Source: Platanthera guangdongensis (Eukaryota; Streptophyta; Magnoliopsida; Asparagales; Orchidaceae). Taken from it: 64,000 nucleotides of DNA. Below are positions 22,190 through 34,653 of the stretch, in pieces. Positions within the stretch are counted from its first letter, which is position 1, and every line of letters begins with the position of its first letter. Position numbers and translations under genes: made by a program. Where the stretch lies: the NCBI GenBank assembly GCA_039583875.1, contig CM077162.1, forward strand, positions 162,585,826 through 162,649,825, written 5' to 3'. The notes beneath the pieces were generated by a model. The model worked only from the letters and a program-made list of their open reading frames with translations. It was not told the DNA's origin and did not search any database.

Positions 22190-22572
22190 CGATGAATTTT
22201 CCAAAGTTCGTCGAACGGAGTTCGATGAACCGGGGAAAGTTTGAGAGATATTCGTCGAACGGAGATCGACGAACTCTGTGTGAGTGAAACAAGTTTCGTC
22301 GAACGGATTTCGACGAACTTGCTTCAGAAGATATTCGTCGAACGGAGTTCGCCGAACTGTCTTCAATTCTTCTGGATAAGATCGACGAATTATTTCATTC
22401 AAAATTATTTCGTCGACCTCAGTTCGAAGAATTATTTTTATTTTTATGGAACGGGGTCTGTCGATTCATATTCTTGAAAACACTATATTTAGGTTTTCTT
22501 CGACCTCCATCCCGTGCTTTCTGTTCCTTTGCACTTGATCGCCGTTTCTGTGTCTCTCTTGCAGGTGATTCC
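22190..22572 (+). promoter_or_regulatory. C2 internal promoter region: palindrome cluster, TATA-like box and acceptor-like site before the extra ORF
   Basis: At 22205-22440 there are about ten CGTCGAACGGAGTTCGACGA-type words, the same family as in the C1, C2 and C5 LTRs. They are followed by CACTATATTTAGG (22481-22493), about 90 bp before the ATG at 22573. A pyrimidine-rich TCTCTCTTGCAG ends at 22564, which could be a splice acceptor. So the ORF could be expressed from its own start or by splicing. Confidence 0.5.
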
Positions 22573-25543
22573 ATGACGATTCAGGCAAGCATTCTCACAG
22601 GCATGAAGTTCGATACAGGCTTTGACGTGGATTTTGATTCGTTTCAACACTCTGATCCCATCTTCCTTTATATTCTGGAACTCCTTGAAGAACAAGAACT
22701 CAAAACCTTGATAACTAGAAGAATCAAACTACACAGCACTGAAATCAGGGAATGGGTCTACACCCTATTGCCAACAAAGGAGAATATAATTACAGGCACC
22801 ATTGCGGGTAACTCCGTCTCCTTAACTCCCGCAATCTTAACTGAAATTTTTGGATTAAGGAATGGAGAAGAGCAACTGGAGATTGAAATAGAGGAATCTG
22901 ACGTGATGCTGAGCCTCATGGGTTATTCTGGAGATAACCCTAACAAATTCTTGAAGAAACACCTCTCTGCCCCTTATAAGTTTTTGGCAGATTTGGTTGG
23001 AAAGGTTCTGCTTGGGAAACATACTGCCCATGATTACATCACCAGACACTAGTTTTGGTCATGTGTGCAATTATAAACAAGAAACCAGTGGATTGGGCAC
23101 ATATTCTTTTTGATTTGATACAGAAGAAAAATAATAAAAAGGAAGTATGCTTTGGAAGGATCCTAGGGATCTTCTTACAATAAAAGGCTGCTGAATCACT
23201 GGTCTCCCAGACCATATTCATCAATGCCAGTAAAAGGCTAACCTGTGCCTTATTTGGCAGGTGGGAGAGGACAATAACCAAGCCAACCAAGGCTTCTACC
23301 TCTTCCACCCCAGCTTTAGAAGGCACCAGGGCTGTTAAAGCCACTCCCCCACCTGCTGAAGAGATTCATCCAACACCACCATCTCTTCCAGCTCCCCTTC
23401 CAGCAACACAACTCCCTCACTCTTCCACTATCTCTTCAACACCACAATCACAACAACATACTCATGTTCCTACTCCACTTCCATCTCAACATGCTTCACC
23501 AGCTCCATCTCCACCACTTGACATCACTGAAATTCTATCTTCCCCTCTTCAAGAAAATCAACCAACAACACCTCCTGATTCCCCTCATGACACCTACATT
23601 CCTACACCACCACAATCTCCTCTTCCCCCACATCTCTCTTCAATACCATCTTACCATCTACCAACAGACACCATCATGCAAGATACTACTCATCCATCCC
23701 CATCAACATCTACCATCCCTCTAGATGTTCACATACCTGATGCTCCACTTTCTATCCCTCACATAGTTCCCACTTCTACACCTTCTGCAACACCATCTAC
23801 CACTCCATCATTGGACCACTCCACCATATCTTCTATCATTTCCATAATCACTCCCTCCTCAAATCCCTTATAGCATAGGCCATTACACCTCTTGCTACCA
23901 CCATCTCCTCTCTCTCTGATAAAATCTCTGCTCTTACTGCTGCCCCATCCTCAAACAGGGGACTGGCCTTAGTTACCACTGAAACCAGGCAGGGGGAGAT
24001 GCTTGATGATGAAGCAGCAACTACAGCTCCAGAGGCTACAGCTTCAGCTCCAGCAGTAGATGCTCCAGCTACAACAATAACAGCATAGTGTACAGAATAC
24101 ATAGATAAAGATTTGATTGACTTTATTGAAACTGATATGGATTTTGATGAATCAGACTCTGAAGAGCCTAATACTGTTGGTGATTTCATTCTTAATCCCA
24201 TAGTTAATTTAGAAAATCTGTTGAGTATTTTTGATACTGTACATTTGCGTTACCTTCAAGCTGAGATTACTAAGCTATCCTTGGCTATTATACCATACAC
24301 TTTCCCCATCTCTTCAGAAGTTGCTAAGCAACTTAAGGACAGTTTTGCTATTGCACAATCAGCAGTCACTCCACCTCCAGAAGTAGTGGCTATTCCATCT
24401 TTCCCAATAATACCTTCATCATTAACTTTTGTCATGGATGACTCCCCCATGCCAGATCTAGATGAACTGATCTTGGCTGATATTGCAAATGAAAATAAGG
24501 CAACATCTGAAAGCTCTATCCAAGTTAGTTCTTATTTTTGTGTAGCTTCTCCTCCAACTCCTGCTAAAACTCCAACTCCTGCTTAAACTCCTGCTCCTGC
24601 TCCAAAAAAGCCTGCTATTTCTACTAAAGCTTTGAAAGCTTTGGATGATCTATATGATAACCCCCAGGGTTCTGACAATGATGATGATGAAGATGAGGAT
24701 GAGGATTCTGATGAGGAGGATACAAAGAAGAAGAAGCAAGTATCAAAGAAAAGAAAAGCTCCTCCTCCTCCTGCTCCTAAGCCTAATCCAAACAATGACA
24801 CCCCTTACTACATTCTTCAAAAGATAACTCCATACAAAGGGATGCCAGCATGGATGTGGCTATCTAAGAATCAGCAAAAGGAAAGGAAGAAGAGTAGAAG
24901 ATACTCTCCTCCACCAGTTCAAAGGTATAGAAAAGATCCACCACCTCCTCCTCCTCCTGCAGCTGGTGCTTATGGATCTAGTTCTCAAAGCTCTACCCCC
25001 TTTCAAACATATCAAAGACATCAAGGGAGATCTCATCAGGAAAGCAACCAACACAGGCAACAATCTTCAGAATAACAACATCAGCATTAACAACAACATC
25101 AACAGAAACAACAACATCAGCAACAAGAACATCAACAAGCTGAAAGTCCTAAAAGACCACTCTCTCCTCCTGTTCCTTATAAAAATCCAAAAACAGCCAA
25201 CACAGCTAAAATGGCCAGGTTCCAGGAGCTAGTAGGTCTTTCTATGATCAACAAGGAAAAGGATGAAGGGAAGGATATTTCTGAATACAATACAATGTCA
25301 AAATACAGGAGAGAAGAACTGAAAAGGATTGAAAAGGCTAACAAATTTTTTAATGTTGATGATTATATGAAATTACATCCTGAAGCAGTGGTCCCTAGAG
25401 CTACATCTCTGAAGATTATAGGGGCTGTTGACATGACAATGACTATGGAACAAGCTTTAAATACAAACAGGGAAATAATCTTTACCAAGCCAGGAGATAA
25501 GGGCAAGGATGTAAAGCATCAGGAGAAGAAACAGAAGAAGTGA
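22573..25543 (+). pseudogene. C2 extra ORF after pol (env-like/aORF), decayed
   Basis: Original length was about 990 codons. The N-terminal 190 residues (from MTIQASILTGMKF) resemble the 'putative plant transposon protein' domain and align by eye with the C4 extra ORF (FL.DLVGKVLLGK..HDYIT versus FLSEIVGKVILCK..VHDRIS; GRILGIFL versus GRILSLYL). A Pro/Ser/Thr-rich stretch (23340-23870), an acidic block, a poly-Asp/Glu then Lys-rich run near 24680-24770, a Gln/His/Asn-rich region and a Lys-rich C-terminus follow. Breaks: frameshift near 23045, TAA in LQ-stop-KAA near 23181, frameshift near 23865, stops at 24086, 24584, 25073 and nearby. No signal peptide or clear membrane segment is seen, so 'env-like' is positional only. 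Confidence 0.75.
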
Positions 25544-25728
25544 AATGTGAACTATTTTATTTCTATTTTTCTCTCTTAAACTGTTTCATATTGTCTGAAC
25601 AAAGCTTTTGTGTAAATATATCTGTTGCATGTGTTAATTATCTTTGCTAGATATATCTTTTTCCTGATTTTTTTACTTTATGTTTTTATTCTGAGTTTAT
25701 TAGTGACATCACCCAAATGGGGGGAGAT
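25544..25728 (+). other. C2 3' untranslated region and polypurine tract
   Basis: AT-rich sequence after the extra ORF, ending in the purine tract AAATGGGGGGAGAT at about 25715-25728, which abuts the LTR. Confidence 0.8.
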
Positions 25729-27842
25729 TGTTGGATCCCTAGTTTGATTTGGGCTAGGTTCACTAACTTAGGATAATGTGACCCAACATGTATAGCCAGA
25801 GTCATAGTTGTGTCCTAGAGTCTAGGCCAAGTCCTCAGTAACAACATCACATGGACAAGCCATCATCAGACTACCAGAGACACAAGACTTAAAGGTTTTC
25901 CAGAGATTCAGAGATTTATCAAGAAACTAAGTAAAATGAGTTCGACGTTCGTCGAACTCAGGTCGACGATAGTTGTTCTCAGCTCGACGATCTTAGAGAT
26001 ATTTTCTCTGAGCTGAGTTCGACGAACTTTAGTCACAGGTTGACGATCCTTGGACTCCACCTTCAACATTCTAAGTCTAGACTGTTCTCTAGACTCAGGT
26101 CGACGAATCTAGTTCTCAGGTCGATGAACTTCATTCTTTGCTCGACGATTGCTGGACTTTCACTTCAACTCTATTGCCAGAGGTTTATAAATTTTTCTCT
26201 AAGTCCAGAATCATTTTCAGCTCGACGAATTCAAGGTTCTCCAGACTTAGCTCGATGAACATTATTCTTTGGTCGATGAATCTTTGGACTATTACAATAT
26301 TCTGTCGAGACTATGTTCTCTAGTCTCAGGTCGACGAACTCAGTTCTCTGCCCAACGAATTCTGGAACCAGAAGACTTATGTCGACACTCAGAGTATATG
26401 TCGACATCAACTAAGTCGACACTAGAAGAATTTGTGTCGACATCCAGATCATCAGTCGACATTGTGGAAAGGCTATGTCGACATCACATAGAAGACTTAT
26501 GTCGACACACAAGAGTAATTGTGTCGCCACAAAATATTTGACAACTCCAAAATAATTGCTGAACTCCAGTCGACGAACACATTTACCAGCTTGACGAATA
26601 GGCAAAGATCAAAAGAGACAACAGTTCAGCTTCCAGCTCGACGATCATGGAACTCAGCTCGACAAACAGAGGCCGTCTGGTCGACGAATACAACATCTCA
26701 GCTCGACGAACTGTGGACTCAGCTCAACGAATTCTGCCAGCTATTCGACGATTCCAGACTTAGTTATTTCCGGCCTTCTGTCCCTACTCTAATGCGATAA
26801 TTCCTAAGTAATTAATGCTCTAACATTCTATGAATGTATCCGTTAGAGGGAGCATTAATTGTGGTCTTCTCCAGGATTATTGCTTGCCGTTTTTCCATGG
26901 GACAGTTGGAGAAATAAATCAATGCCGATTATTCTCAAGACTGTCAGCATTAATTACAGAGGCATTCAAATTTTTGAAAGATAGAGAAGAAGAGAACAAC
27001 GTAGACACAACTATACAGACTGATAGAGAGAATCAAGATCATTGAGAAAGCTTCATACAGAGCACAACTTACTTAGAAGCACACATAGACACAGTGAAAA
27101 ACATTTTGTCTTGAAAAATCTGCTCTGTCAACAAGAAGCATTTCTGATACACAGAAGCTCTTGACCAGAAGCTCATCAGCACTTGAAGAAGAAGAACAAC
27201 AATACCTATATCAAGAGTCTTCTTTCTTCAAGTACTCCAGGACACTTCAAAAGGACAACTTCAGTTCAATCTGTCAAAGAAGTTCCTGAAGATTATAGCT
27301 AGTCAAGGATTCAGTTTGAAGACCTATCACCCTGAAGCTTAGCTCCTATTTTTTCCTGATCCATTCTACATCTCAGGGGGAGCCATAAGCTATAATCAAA
27401 TCCACTAGTCTTCTCAGTTGTATATTGAGAAAGAGAAGACAAAATCATCTCTCACCCACACTGTATAAAGGGTTGTCATATCCCTTCAAAAGTGATTCCT
27501 TGGTTGCAAGTCTCCTGATCAAAAGACTTGGGTTGGTTTTTGAGCACCTGATCAAAAGCTCATTGGTGTTAGGCACCTGATCAAAAATCTGAGTGGATTC
27601 CTACCAAGGTTGGTAGAAGAGTGGATGTACCTAGGTTGGGGAACCACTATAAAATTCTTGTGTCGTGTGGTTGCCTCTTTTTCTTGTGGTCTTGGTGTGC
27701 TTGTGCTTTAGGTTTATTGTTTGCTATTCTATTAATTTCTGCACTTTTAAATTACAGCAAAGGTTGTAATAGCTGTTAATAATATTTAAGAATACTCTAT
27801 TCAACCCTCTCTAGAGTATTTCAGATCTAACTCTCACTTTCA
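25729..27842 (+). repeat. C2 3' LTR with mixed palindrome cluster (25938-26760)
   Basis: It begins TGTTGGATCCCTAG and ends CTCTCACTTTCA, 2114 bp. The U3 holds many CTCGACGAA / GTCGACGAA words and, at 26385-26530, a run of TGTCGACAC / TGTCGACATC words, the motif otherwise typical of C4 and C6. The downstream part matches the C1 LTR in reverse orientation. The LTR is about 600 bp longer than that of C1. Confidence 0.9.
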
Positions 27843-29945
27843 CAATGGAAACCATCCAACTAATATACAACGTACTACACAAAGTCATTCTAGCGGAAGC
27901 AATATTAATAGTTGCAAAAAAAGAACCATGTTACTAGCATGAATGTCCAATACAAAGCCAACATGAATGAACGTACAAATATACAAGTATTGGCCATAAG
28001 GCCTTACAATAGTTTGCTTGAATATCAATGTTTTCCAAACCTCAGCACGTAGTCGGCCATACATGAATAACATAAAACACTCAAAATTAGGCCTTCAAGG
28101 GCCGACTCAGCAACTTTGGCTTTAGCCCGATATTTAGCACTCGGCTCCGCAGCACCTGCAAGCAATAATCCACCGTACAGTGGCAAACAAAGGCAATGGT
28201 CAGCTATGCTGACCAAATTATAACGATCCCGCCCCCAACTCGGGGCGGCGATGCTCCTTCCCTGCACATTGTTAGCATAATACAACAGTAGTCTAATCAC
28301 ACAACAACACAAGCGTAGGCACTCACGACCATACACCCCGTGTGCTCAGGGCACATTCTCGATGAACCGGTCAATGTCACGTCAGTTTAAGCCATAGACA
28401 TCTCGGTCTCACCACCGCCACTTGGATGGCCAAATCTCATGAGCATTTAGTCTTTCCGACATTGGTCACGTCATTTTAAGCCATATACCGCCTAAGACCC
28501 TCATTATGCCAACGGCTCCAACCAAACGACATAGAACCGGTACGGTTCCGTGTAACCCATGCTCACATCGCAACGACAATTTAAGCCATATGCGTAGGTC
28601 AAACTTCTCCCGAGTCTCGTTTCCGTTACACACTGCACATAACCCGTTTATGTTCAAGTTGGCTCCCAAGCCACCATGTTAGCAGAATCACGCATCTGCC
28701 CAGTTTTCTGGGTGCACTTTGGAGTTAATCCCCAAGGCTCCCTGTTGCAATCTACTATGTAGAAAACCCGAAAAATAATCATTCGCATGGAGTCTTCTCC
28801 GGCCATTCAAGCAATTCAACATCACCGATCCAGACCAACTTGTCCGGGTAGGCTTCACATATCATGCCTATATCCGTTCTCGATTACGGACTCTACATGT
28901 ACAAAACGAGGACTATTCATGTCTACCCGAAGGAACGCCTCAACTCACCGCAAACTCGCGAGAGCGGGCTTCCTATGCAAAGAAAATGAGAGCTTCACGT
29001 GCTCAAGTAGAGAATCGCTACCCTAGCATTTTTACTTAGCGCCATGGAAATGTATGCGGATGGAAAGCACCCCAATCTCCTTGCCTCCATAGATCTGAAG
29101 TCGGCTCGCGATTTGGAGCTCTGAAACTTCGCCGGCCATCGGATTTAGCTTCCTTTCTTCTTCCTTGCTCTCCCCTCTCTCTAGACTTTAGAAAGAGACT
29201 TAAGTGAAAGAAGTGAGGGATTTGAAACCCTATTCCTAGGTATAACTAAGTAGGAACAACCCCCAGCCATCGGATCCCAAAATAAGGAAACGAACGGCTA
29301 TGATTCGTAGCTGAAATGTAAAACCTGGGCCGAACACGGCCTGCGACACACCAGTGTCCAGGGTCGTGTCCCCAATTTGGCGTCGAAATCGACGCGTGTC
29401 AAAAAACACACGGGCACCCGACACGCTCGTGTTCGACCTGACACGCCCGTGTCAGCCAGTACATGCCCGTGTTCTCGGGCGTGTTCCTCCATCAACACAG
29501 GACCAACACCAACCCGAGACTCACACGGGTCTTGGATACGCCCGTGTCCTATTTGACACACCTGTGTCAAACCCGAATACGCCTGGGATCCAGGCCGTGT
29601 TCACTGTCTCAACACTTCGTCTAGTACAGTTCGTCGACCACCTGACACGGCCTTGGACACGCCCATGTCCTAGGCCATGTTCCCTGTCTCAACACATCGT
29701 CGAGCGAAAATGTCGACTTCATGGGTAGATCGTCGACACGAGCTCGACATGCCCTGAGACACGCCCGTGTCTTAGGCCGCTCGACGATCGTCGATTATAA
29801 AATTCGCCAAACTCTCGGCCAAATCGTCGACCCAAACATGACACGCCCTGGGACATGCCCGTGTCCCAGGCCGTGTGCCCCCTGCCAAATTCCAAATTTG
29901 GCCCAAAATGCCTCCCATCACTCTTTTGAGTTTCGGGGCATTACA
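27843..29945 (-). repeat. G2 3' LTR, truncated by the C2 insertion
   Basis: It aligns with 34743-36875 and, in minus orientation, starts TGTAATGCCCCGAAACTC at 29945. The ~90 bp end found in the sister LTR (TATAACACCCCC... to TTACT) is missing because C2 entered here. The U3 at 29330-29870 is rich in CACGCCCGTGTC words. Small ORFs on either strand are not genes. Confidence 0.92.
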
Positions 29946-30007
29946 ATTCTCTCCCTCTTAAAAGAATTTCGTCCTTGAAATTTACATAAAGGAAAGAAAC
30001 ATAAAAC
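29946..30007 (-). other. G2 polypurine tract
   Basis: On the minus strand the purine-rich AAGAGGGAGAGAAT ends directly at the 3' LTR start. Confidence 0.75.
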
Positions 30008-33000
30008 TTAAACGGTACCGCAGTGAAACAACTCCGGGTACTCCTCAAGCATGGTCTGCTCTCGCTCCCAAGAGAGCTCTTCCCGACCGCAATTGTCCCA
30101 ACGGACCTTGACCATCCTGATATCTTTATTGCTTAGCCGCTTGACTTCCGAGTCCTCAATACGAACGGGCGTGACCTTCATCGTTAACCCATTCTCAACT
30201 GGCACTTTATCCACCGCGATCACATGTGAAGGCTCTTGCACCGCCTTCCGTAGTACCGATATATGAAATACATCATGTAGACTACTAAGCTTCACTGATA
30301 GCTTCAAACGATAAGCTGCTTCACCAATCCGCTCCAGAATCTCAAACGGTCCAAGGTACCTCGGGCTTAGCTTCTTTAAGCGCCGCACTCGCGAGACACC
30401 CTTGAACGGCTTGATCTTCAAGTACACCCAATCGCCAACAGCGAACTCCACATTCCTGTGCTTGGCATTATAGTACTTAGCCTGGTGGTCTTGAGCGATT
30501 AACAACCTTTCCCGAATCGTTCGAACCAATGAAGTAGCGTCTTCCACCTCTTGTCGCTTGTACAACTTTGACTCACCCGTTTCCAACCAAGACAACGACG
30601 TGCGGCATCTTCTACCGTAAAGGGCCTCAAAGGGCGCCATTTGTATGCTTGCCTGGTAGCTATTGTTGTACGTGAACTCCACCAAGTATAGGTGGTCCTC
30701 CCACTGCTTTCCAAAATCCAGGACGCACATGCGAAACATGTCTTCCATTGTCCTTTTGACCCTCTCGGTCTGCCCATCCGTCTGCGGATGAAAGGCTGTG
30801 CAGAAACTCAGCTTTGTACCCAACATCCGCTATACTAGCCTGCAATCATTGGACGTGAACCGCCCATCTCGGTCACTCACGATGCTGCGGGGCACACCGT
30901 GAAGCCGTACTATGTTGTCCACGTATAACTTTGCCAATCTCTCAACCGGGTCATCCTTCCTATGCGGAATGAAATGTGACACCTTCGTTAGACGATCTAC
31001 GACCACCCAAATGGCGTTGTTCCCTTTTTGCGACCTTGGCAACCCGTGCACAAAGTCCATGGTGATGTCATCAAACTTCCACTACGGAATAGGCAAGGAA
31101 TTCAAGAATATTCCCGACTTTTGGCATTCCGCCTTCACTAAGGCGCATGTTTGACACTTTGCCACGTACAGTGCAACATCCTTCTTCAGTCTTGGCCAGC
31201 GAAACAATTTCTTCACATTGCGGTACATCTTTGTGCTCCTCGGGTGAATCATGTACTTGGTATGATGCACCTTGTACAACAATTCCACCCACAAAGTGCT
31301 CACATTTGAGATGCACAGACGACCGTCTTTCCAAAGCAAACCATCCACAACCTCATATAGGGAATTTGACCCATCCAGAGCCTCTATCATAAGCTGCTTC
31401 ATGCTGCTATCAACATCCAAAGCCTACAGAATCCGATCAGCCAGGTCATACTGAACTTCTGTCCAGTTCAATAGTGCTTCAGCACTCGATTTCTTGTCTA
31501 CGCAAGAGATCTCCAACACATCCAACTCCCAAACCAACCGCTCATCATGGACCGACAACCAATTAGCTTGAGCTGGGGCCCGACAACTCAACGCGTTTGC
31601 AACCACATTGCCTTTACCAGGTACGTAGTGGATCTTGAATGTATAGTCCCCCAGGAACTCCATCCATCTACGCTGCCGTATGTTCAGATCTTTCTGATCC
31701 AACAAATATTTCAGGCTCTTATTGTCGGTATAGATATCGACCCTTACTCCATACAAGTAGTGCCTCCACAGTTTCAAGGCAAAAATCACGGCCGCTAACT
31801 CCAAGTCATGGACCAGATAATTCCTCTCGTGTACTTTCAGCTGTCTCGAGCCATACGCTATAACGCTTCCGTGCCGCAGTAGCACACAACCCAATCCACT
31901 GCCCGAAGCATCGCTATAGATTTCAAAGCCTTTGGTCCCACTCGGCAAACTCAGCACAGGTGCCGTGGTCAACTGACACTTCAACTCCTCAAAAGCTCGT
32001 GCGCACTCCGGCGTCCAAATAAACTTCTGATCCTTCCTCGTCAAAGTAGTGAGAGGTAACGCTATCCGCGAGAAGTTCTCCACGAAGCGCATGTAATAAC
32101 CGGTAAGCCCCAGAAAACTCAGGACTTTCGCTACCGTAGCAAGCACAGGCCACTCTCGTATCACAACAATCTTCGCCGGATCCACCGTAATCCCCTCTCC
32201 ACTCACTATATGACCGAGGAACGCCACTGAGGACAACCAAAACTCGCATTTCGAGAACTTGGCATGCAATTGATTCCTCCTCATCATTTCCAATACCAAG
32301 TGAAGATGCCTGAAGTGATCTTCCTCACTCTGCGAGTACACCTAAATGTAGTCGATGAAGACGATCACAAAATGGTCCAAGTACTCCCTAAAAGTCCTGT
32401 TCATCAAATCCATGAACACGGACGGCGCATTCGTCAGCCCAAACAGCATGACCGTAAACTCGTAATGCCCGTATCTCATACAGAACACTGTCTTAGGGAT
32501 ATCAGTCTCCCTTATTCTTAGCTGATAGTAAGTGGACTTAAGATCCAACTTTGAGTACACCATCAACCCGACTAACTGATCAAATAGATCATCAATCCTC
32601 GGGATTGAGTACTTCTTCTTCTCTGTCAACTTGTTCAGTTCTCAGTAATCAATACAAAGTCTCAAGCTCCCGTCCTTCTTCTTAACAAAGAGGACTGGTG
32701 CGCTCCAAGGCGACGAACTTGGACACACATACCTTTGCTCCAATAACTCTTGCAGTTGAACTTTCAGCTCCGCCATCTCCACTAGCGTAAAGAACAGCTC
32801 TGCTCCAGCACGAACCGCCTTCACCACCTGAAGAGCAGACATCAACGTCTTGCTCGACCCTTTCAAGCCTGTAAAAGTCGTCTCATGACCTGTTCCCAAC
32901 TTGACTTCCTTGCGACCGCAATCAATATAAGCTTGTTGCTCCGAGAGCCAGTCCATGCCAAATATTACATCGAACTCCACCAGCGGCAGTAGCGACGCTA

Positions 33001-33213
33001 GCAAATGGAACTCCTGACTCCCAATACGAATTTGAACGCCACAGATTCTCTCCGCGTGCATCGAACACCCATTGGGCAACAACACATCCAGTTTGTCCTT
33101 CGCCATCAAAGAAGGTACTCCGATGCGCGGTATGAACCCTTCAGACAAAAAGGAGTATAAAGCTCCCGCATCAAAGAGTGCTCTCACCGAATACTCGCAA
33201 ATCAAAACAAATC
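30008..33213 (-). pseudogene. G2 Pol: protease, RT, RNase H, integrase and chromodomain-like tail
   Basis: All pieces lie in one frame, interrupted only by stops at about 32642, 32342, 31424, 31082 and 30830. Protease reads [12 protein letters not shown] where a DTGAS motif is expected (G3 has DTGASHSF), so it is likely inactive. RT shows [10 protein letters not shown] and [14 protein letters not shown], but the catalytic box is FIDYI instead of FIDDI. RNase H (YSDASGSGLGCVL, DNKSLKYLLDQKDLN) and the integrase zinc domain (HHTKYMIHPRSTKM...CQTC) are clear; the core has DFVHGLP, SDRDGRF and DGQTERVKRT. The C-terminus (VHDVFHISVLRK, VKVRWDNCGREELSWE) is the chromodomain region thought to guide integration into heterochromatin. 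Splicing at 33214-33280 should join it to gag. Confidence 0.9.
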
Positions 33214-33280
33214 CTAAACAAACAGTGGTAAGGTAACACACACATAAAACAATTTGACTTGCTATAAATTTAAATCGTAC
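33214..33280 (-). other. Candidate 67-bp GT-AG intron between G2 gag and protease
   Basis: On the minus strand the segment begins GTACGATTTAAATTTATAGC and ends CTGTTTGTTTAG. Gag is read in one frame (phase of 33281) and pol in another (phase of 33211). Removing exactly this segment joins ACAG to GATTTG and restores Thr-Gly-Phe-Val-Leu across the join. The 75-bp equivalent in G3 (55232-55306) has the same borders. Confidence 0.65.
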
Positions 33281-34427
33281 CTGTCACCACATCCGCTTAT
33301 TTAATGGCCTCCTGTTGGCCAAGATTATAAACTCTCGGTTGAGCCGGAGCATAATGGGACGCGATTGACTCCACCGCCTTGTCCTTTTCTTCATAAGTTG
33401 CTCCCGGTTTCCTTTCGGACTTGGGACGCCCGCTTCAGCAGTCACGGGCAAAGTGCCCCGACTTTCCACAAGTAAAACATGACCTCGGGGTCCGACCCGT
33501 AGTCGCCCCAGAAGCACCGAAAGAAGGAGATGGACCCGAAGTCCTAGCTTTCTTAAAGAACTTACGGTACCCAGACTATGAGGTAGTCGACACCTTGAAC
33601 TCTGACTTCTTATCACCAAAGCTTTTCCTTGGTTGTACATTCTTCATATCTTTTTCCAATGAGCGGGCCGTGTTGACCAGGGTCAAGAAGCCCTGTGTCA
33701 TCGGCCCCGAGAGTAGTAGCCTCAAGTAATCCCTCAAACCTTCGTAGAAATGGTTGGTATTACGCTCCTCATCCGCGAACGTAGAGCTAGCATACCGACC
33801 CAACCGAGTAAATTCATGGAGATACTCATACACGCTACTCTCTCCTTACACCAATTTCAGAAACTCATTCTCCAAATAAATCCTCTGAGTCGGAGGGAGG
33901 TACCTAGCCAAGAACAGTCTCGAGAACTCCTCCATCGAGACGTCTGTAACTTGCCTTACCCTCAAGAGGTGCAGCTCCAAGCCTTCCCACCATAACCTAG
34001 CATCCCCGTCCAGAAGGAACGTAGCTATAATGGTCATCTGCCACTCCTCCGTCTCCGTTGCTGTCAAGACTCTCTTCACACGGGAGAGCCAGTCTTCAAC
34101 TTGCAATGGGGTTCCCAACCCCGAGAACACATGAGGATTAAAGCTCATAACGTGCTTGAGATGCCTTTTTGTTGCTCGCCTCAGCACCAAAGGCTCCACT
34201 ACTACCTGCTCCACTCTTCTCGTCTCAGCCTCTTGAAGAGGTACCTGCTCCATTGTAGGATTGGGCTACTGCATCTGCCTTGCAGGCTGCGCATTGATCA
34301 TGGAAAACACTGCTTCGGCCACCAATCATATGGTCTCAGTCGATGGAGGTGTTATAGGAGCATCATTTGGTGCACTATTAGCCTCAGAAACTCGGCGTTC
34401 TGACGGCCCAGCACCGCTTCTGGTCAC
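33281..34427 (-). pseudogene. G2 Gag (broken)
   Basis: The frame opens at GTG (34427) right after a TAG and has no ATG at its start; the first in-frame ATG is well inside. The Gag domain shows SFNPHVFSGLGTPLQVEDWL, FLLDGDARLWWEGL and FLARYLPPTQR; then LHEFTRLGRYAS, and a zinc knuckle CFTCGKSGHFARDC near 33435-33480. Stops break it, for example at 33846 (KLV-stop-GESS, KLVQGESS in G3) and 33576. The plus-strand ORFs opposite are shadows. Confidence 0.85.
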
Positions 34428-34653
34428 CTATAGTTGTACAAAACACCATCAAGTGACCATACAAAATTGTAAAAAGCAATTATAGGAACACGCAGGTTCC
34501 TCAAACATGTGTATTTTCATTCCTAAGGGGACATTCATGGGTTCTTTTGCTGTTATAACGATGACGCACACACATGTGCTCACCACCCCTTAAAAAGAAT
34601 TTGTCCACGAATTCAGTTTAAGCCTGACCGAAACTAGGAGTCTGATATCAAAC
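34428..34653 (-). other. G2 leader and primer binding site
   Basis: On the minus strand GTTTGATATCAGACTCC follows the 5' LTR; G3 has TTTGGTATCAGACTAC in the same place, so the site was an initiator-Met type and has mutated (TGG to TGA). A YAG site (ACAACTATAG) ends at the first Gag codon and looks like a splice acceptor. Confidence 0.7.

Larger units (their letters stand above)
20422..27842 (+). mobile_element. C2: copia SIRE-lineage element with most of pol deleted
   Basis: C2 is a plus-strand sister of C1. Visible are the leader (20422-20504), gag, the protease, then a jump at 22020 straight into a 33-bp repeat, a palindrome-rich spacer, the long extra ORF and a 2114-bp 3' LTR. Integrase, RT and RNase H are missing. 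Its 5' LTR should lie left of C1, outside the window. The 3' LTR ends at 27842, where the sequence continues as a G2 LTR from its internal CAATGGAAACC, so C2 inserted into G2 with probable duplication CAATG (27843-27847). Confidence 0.85.
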
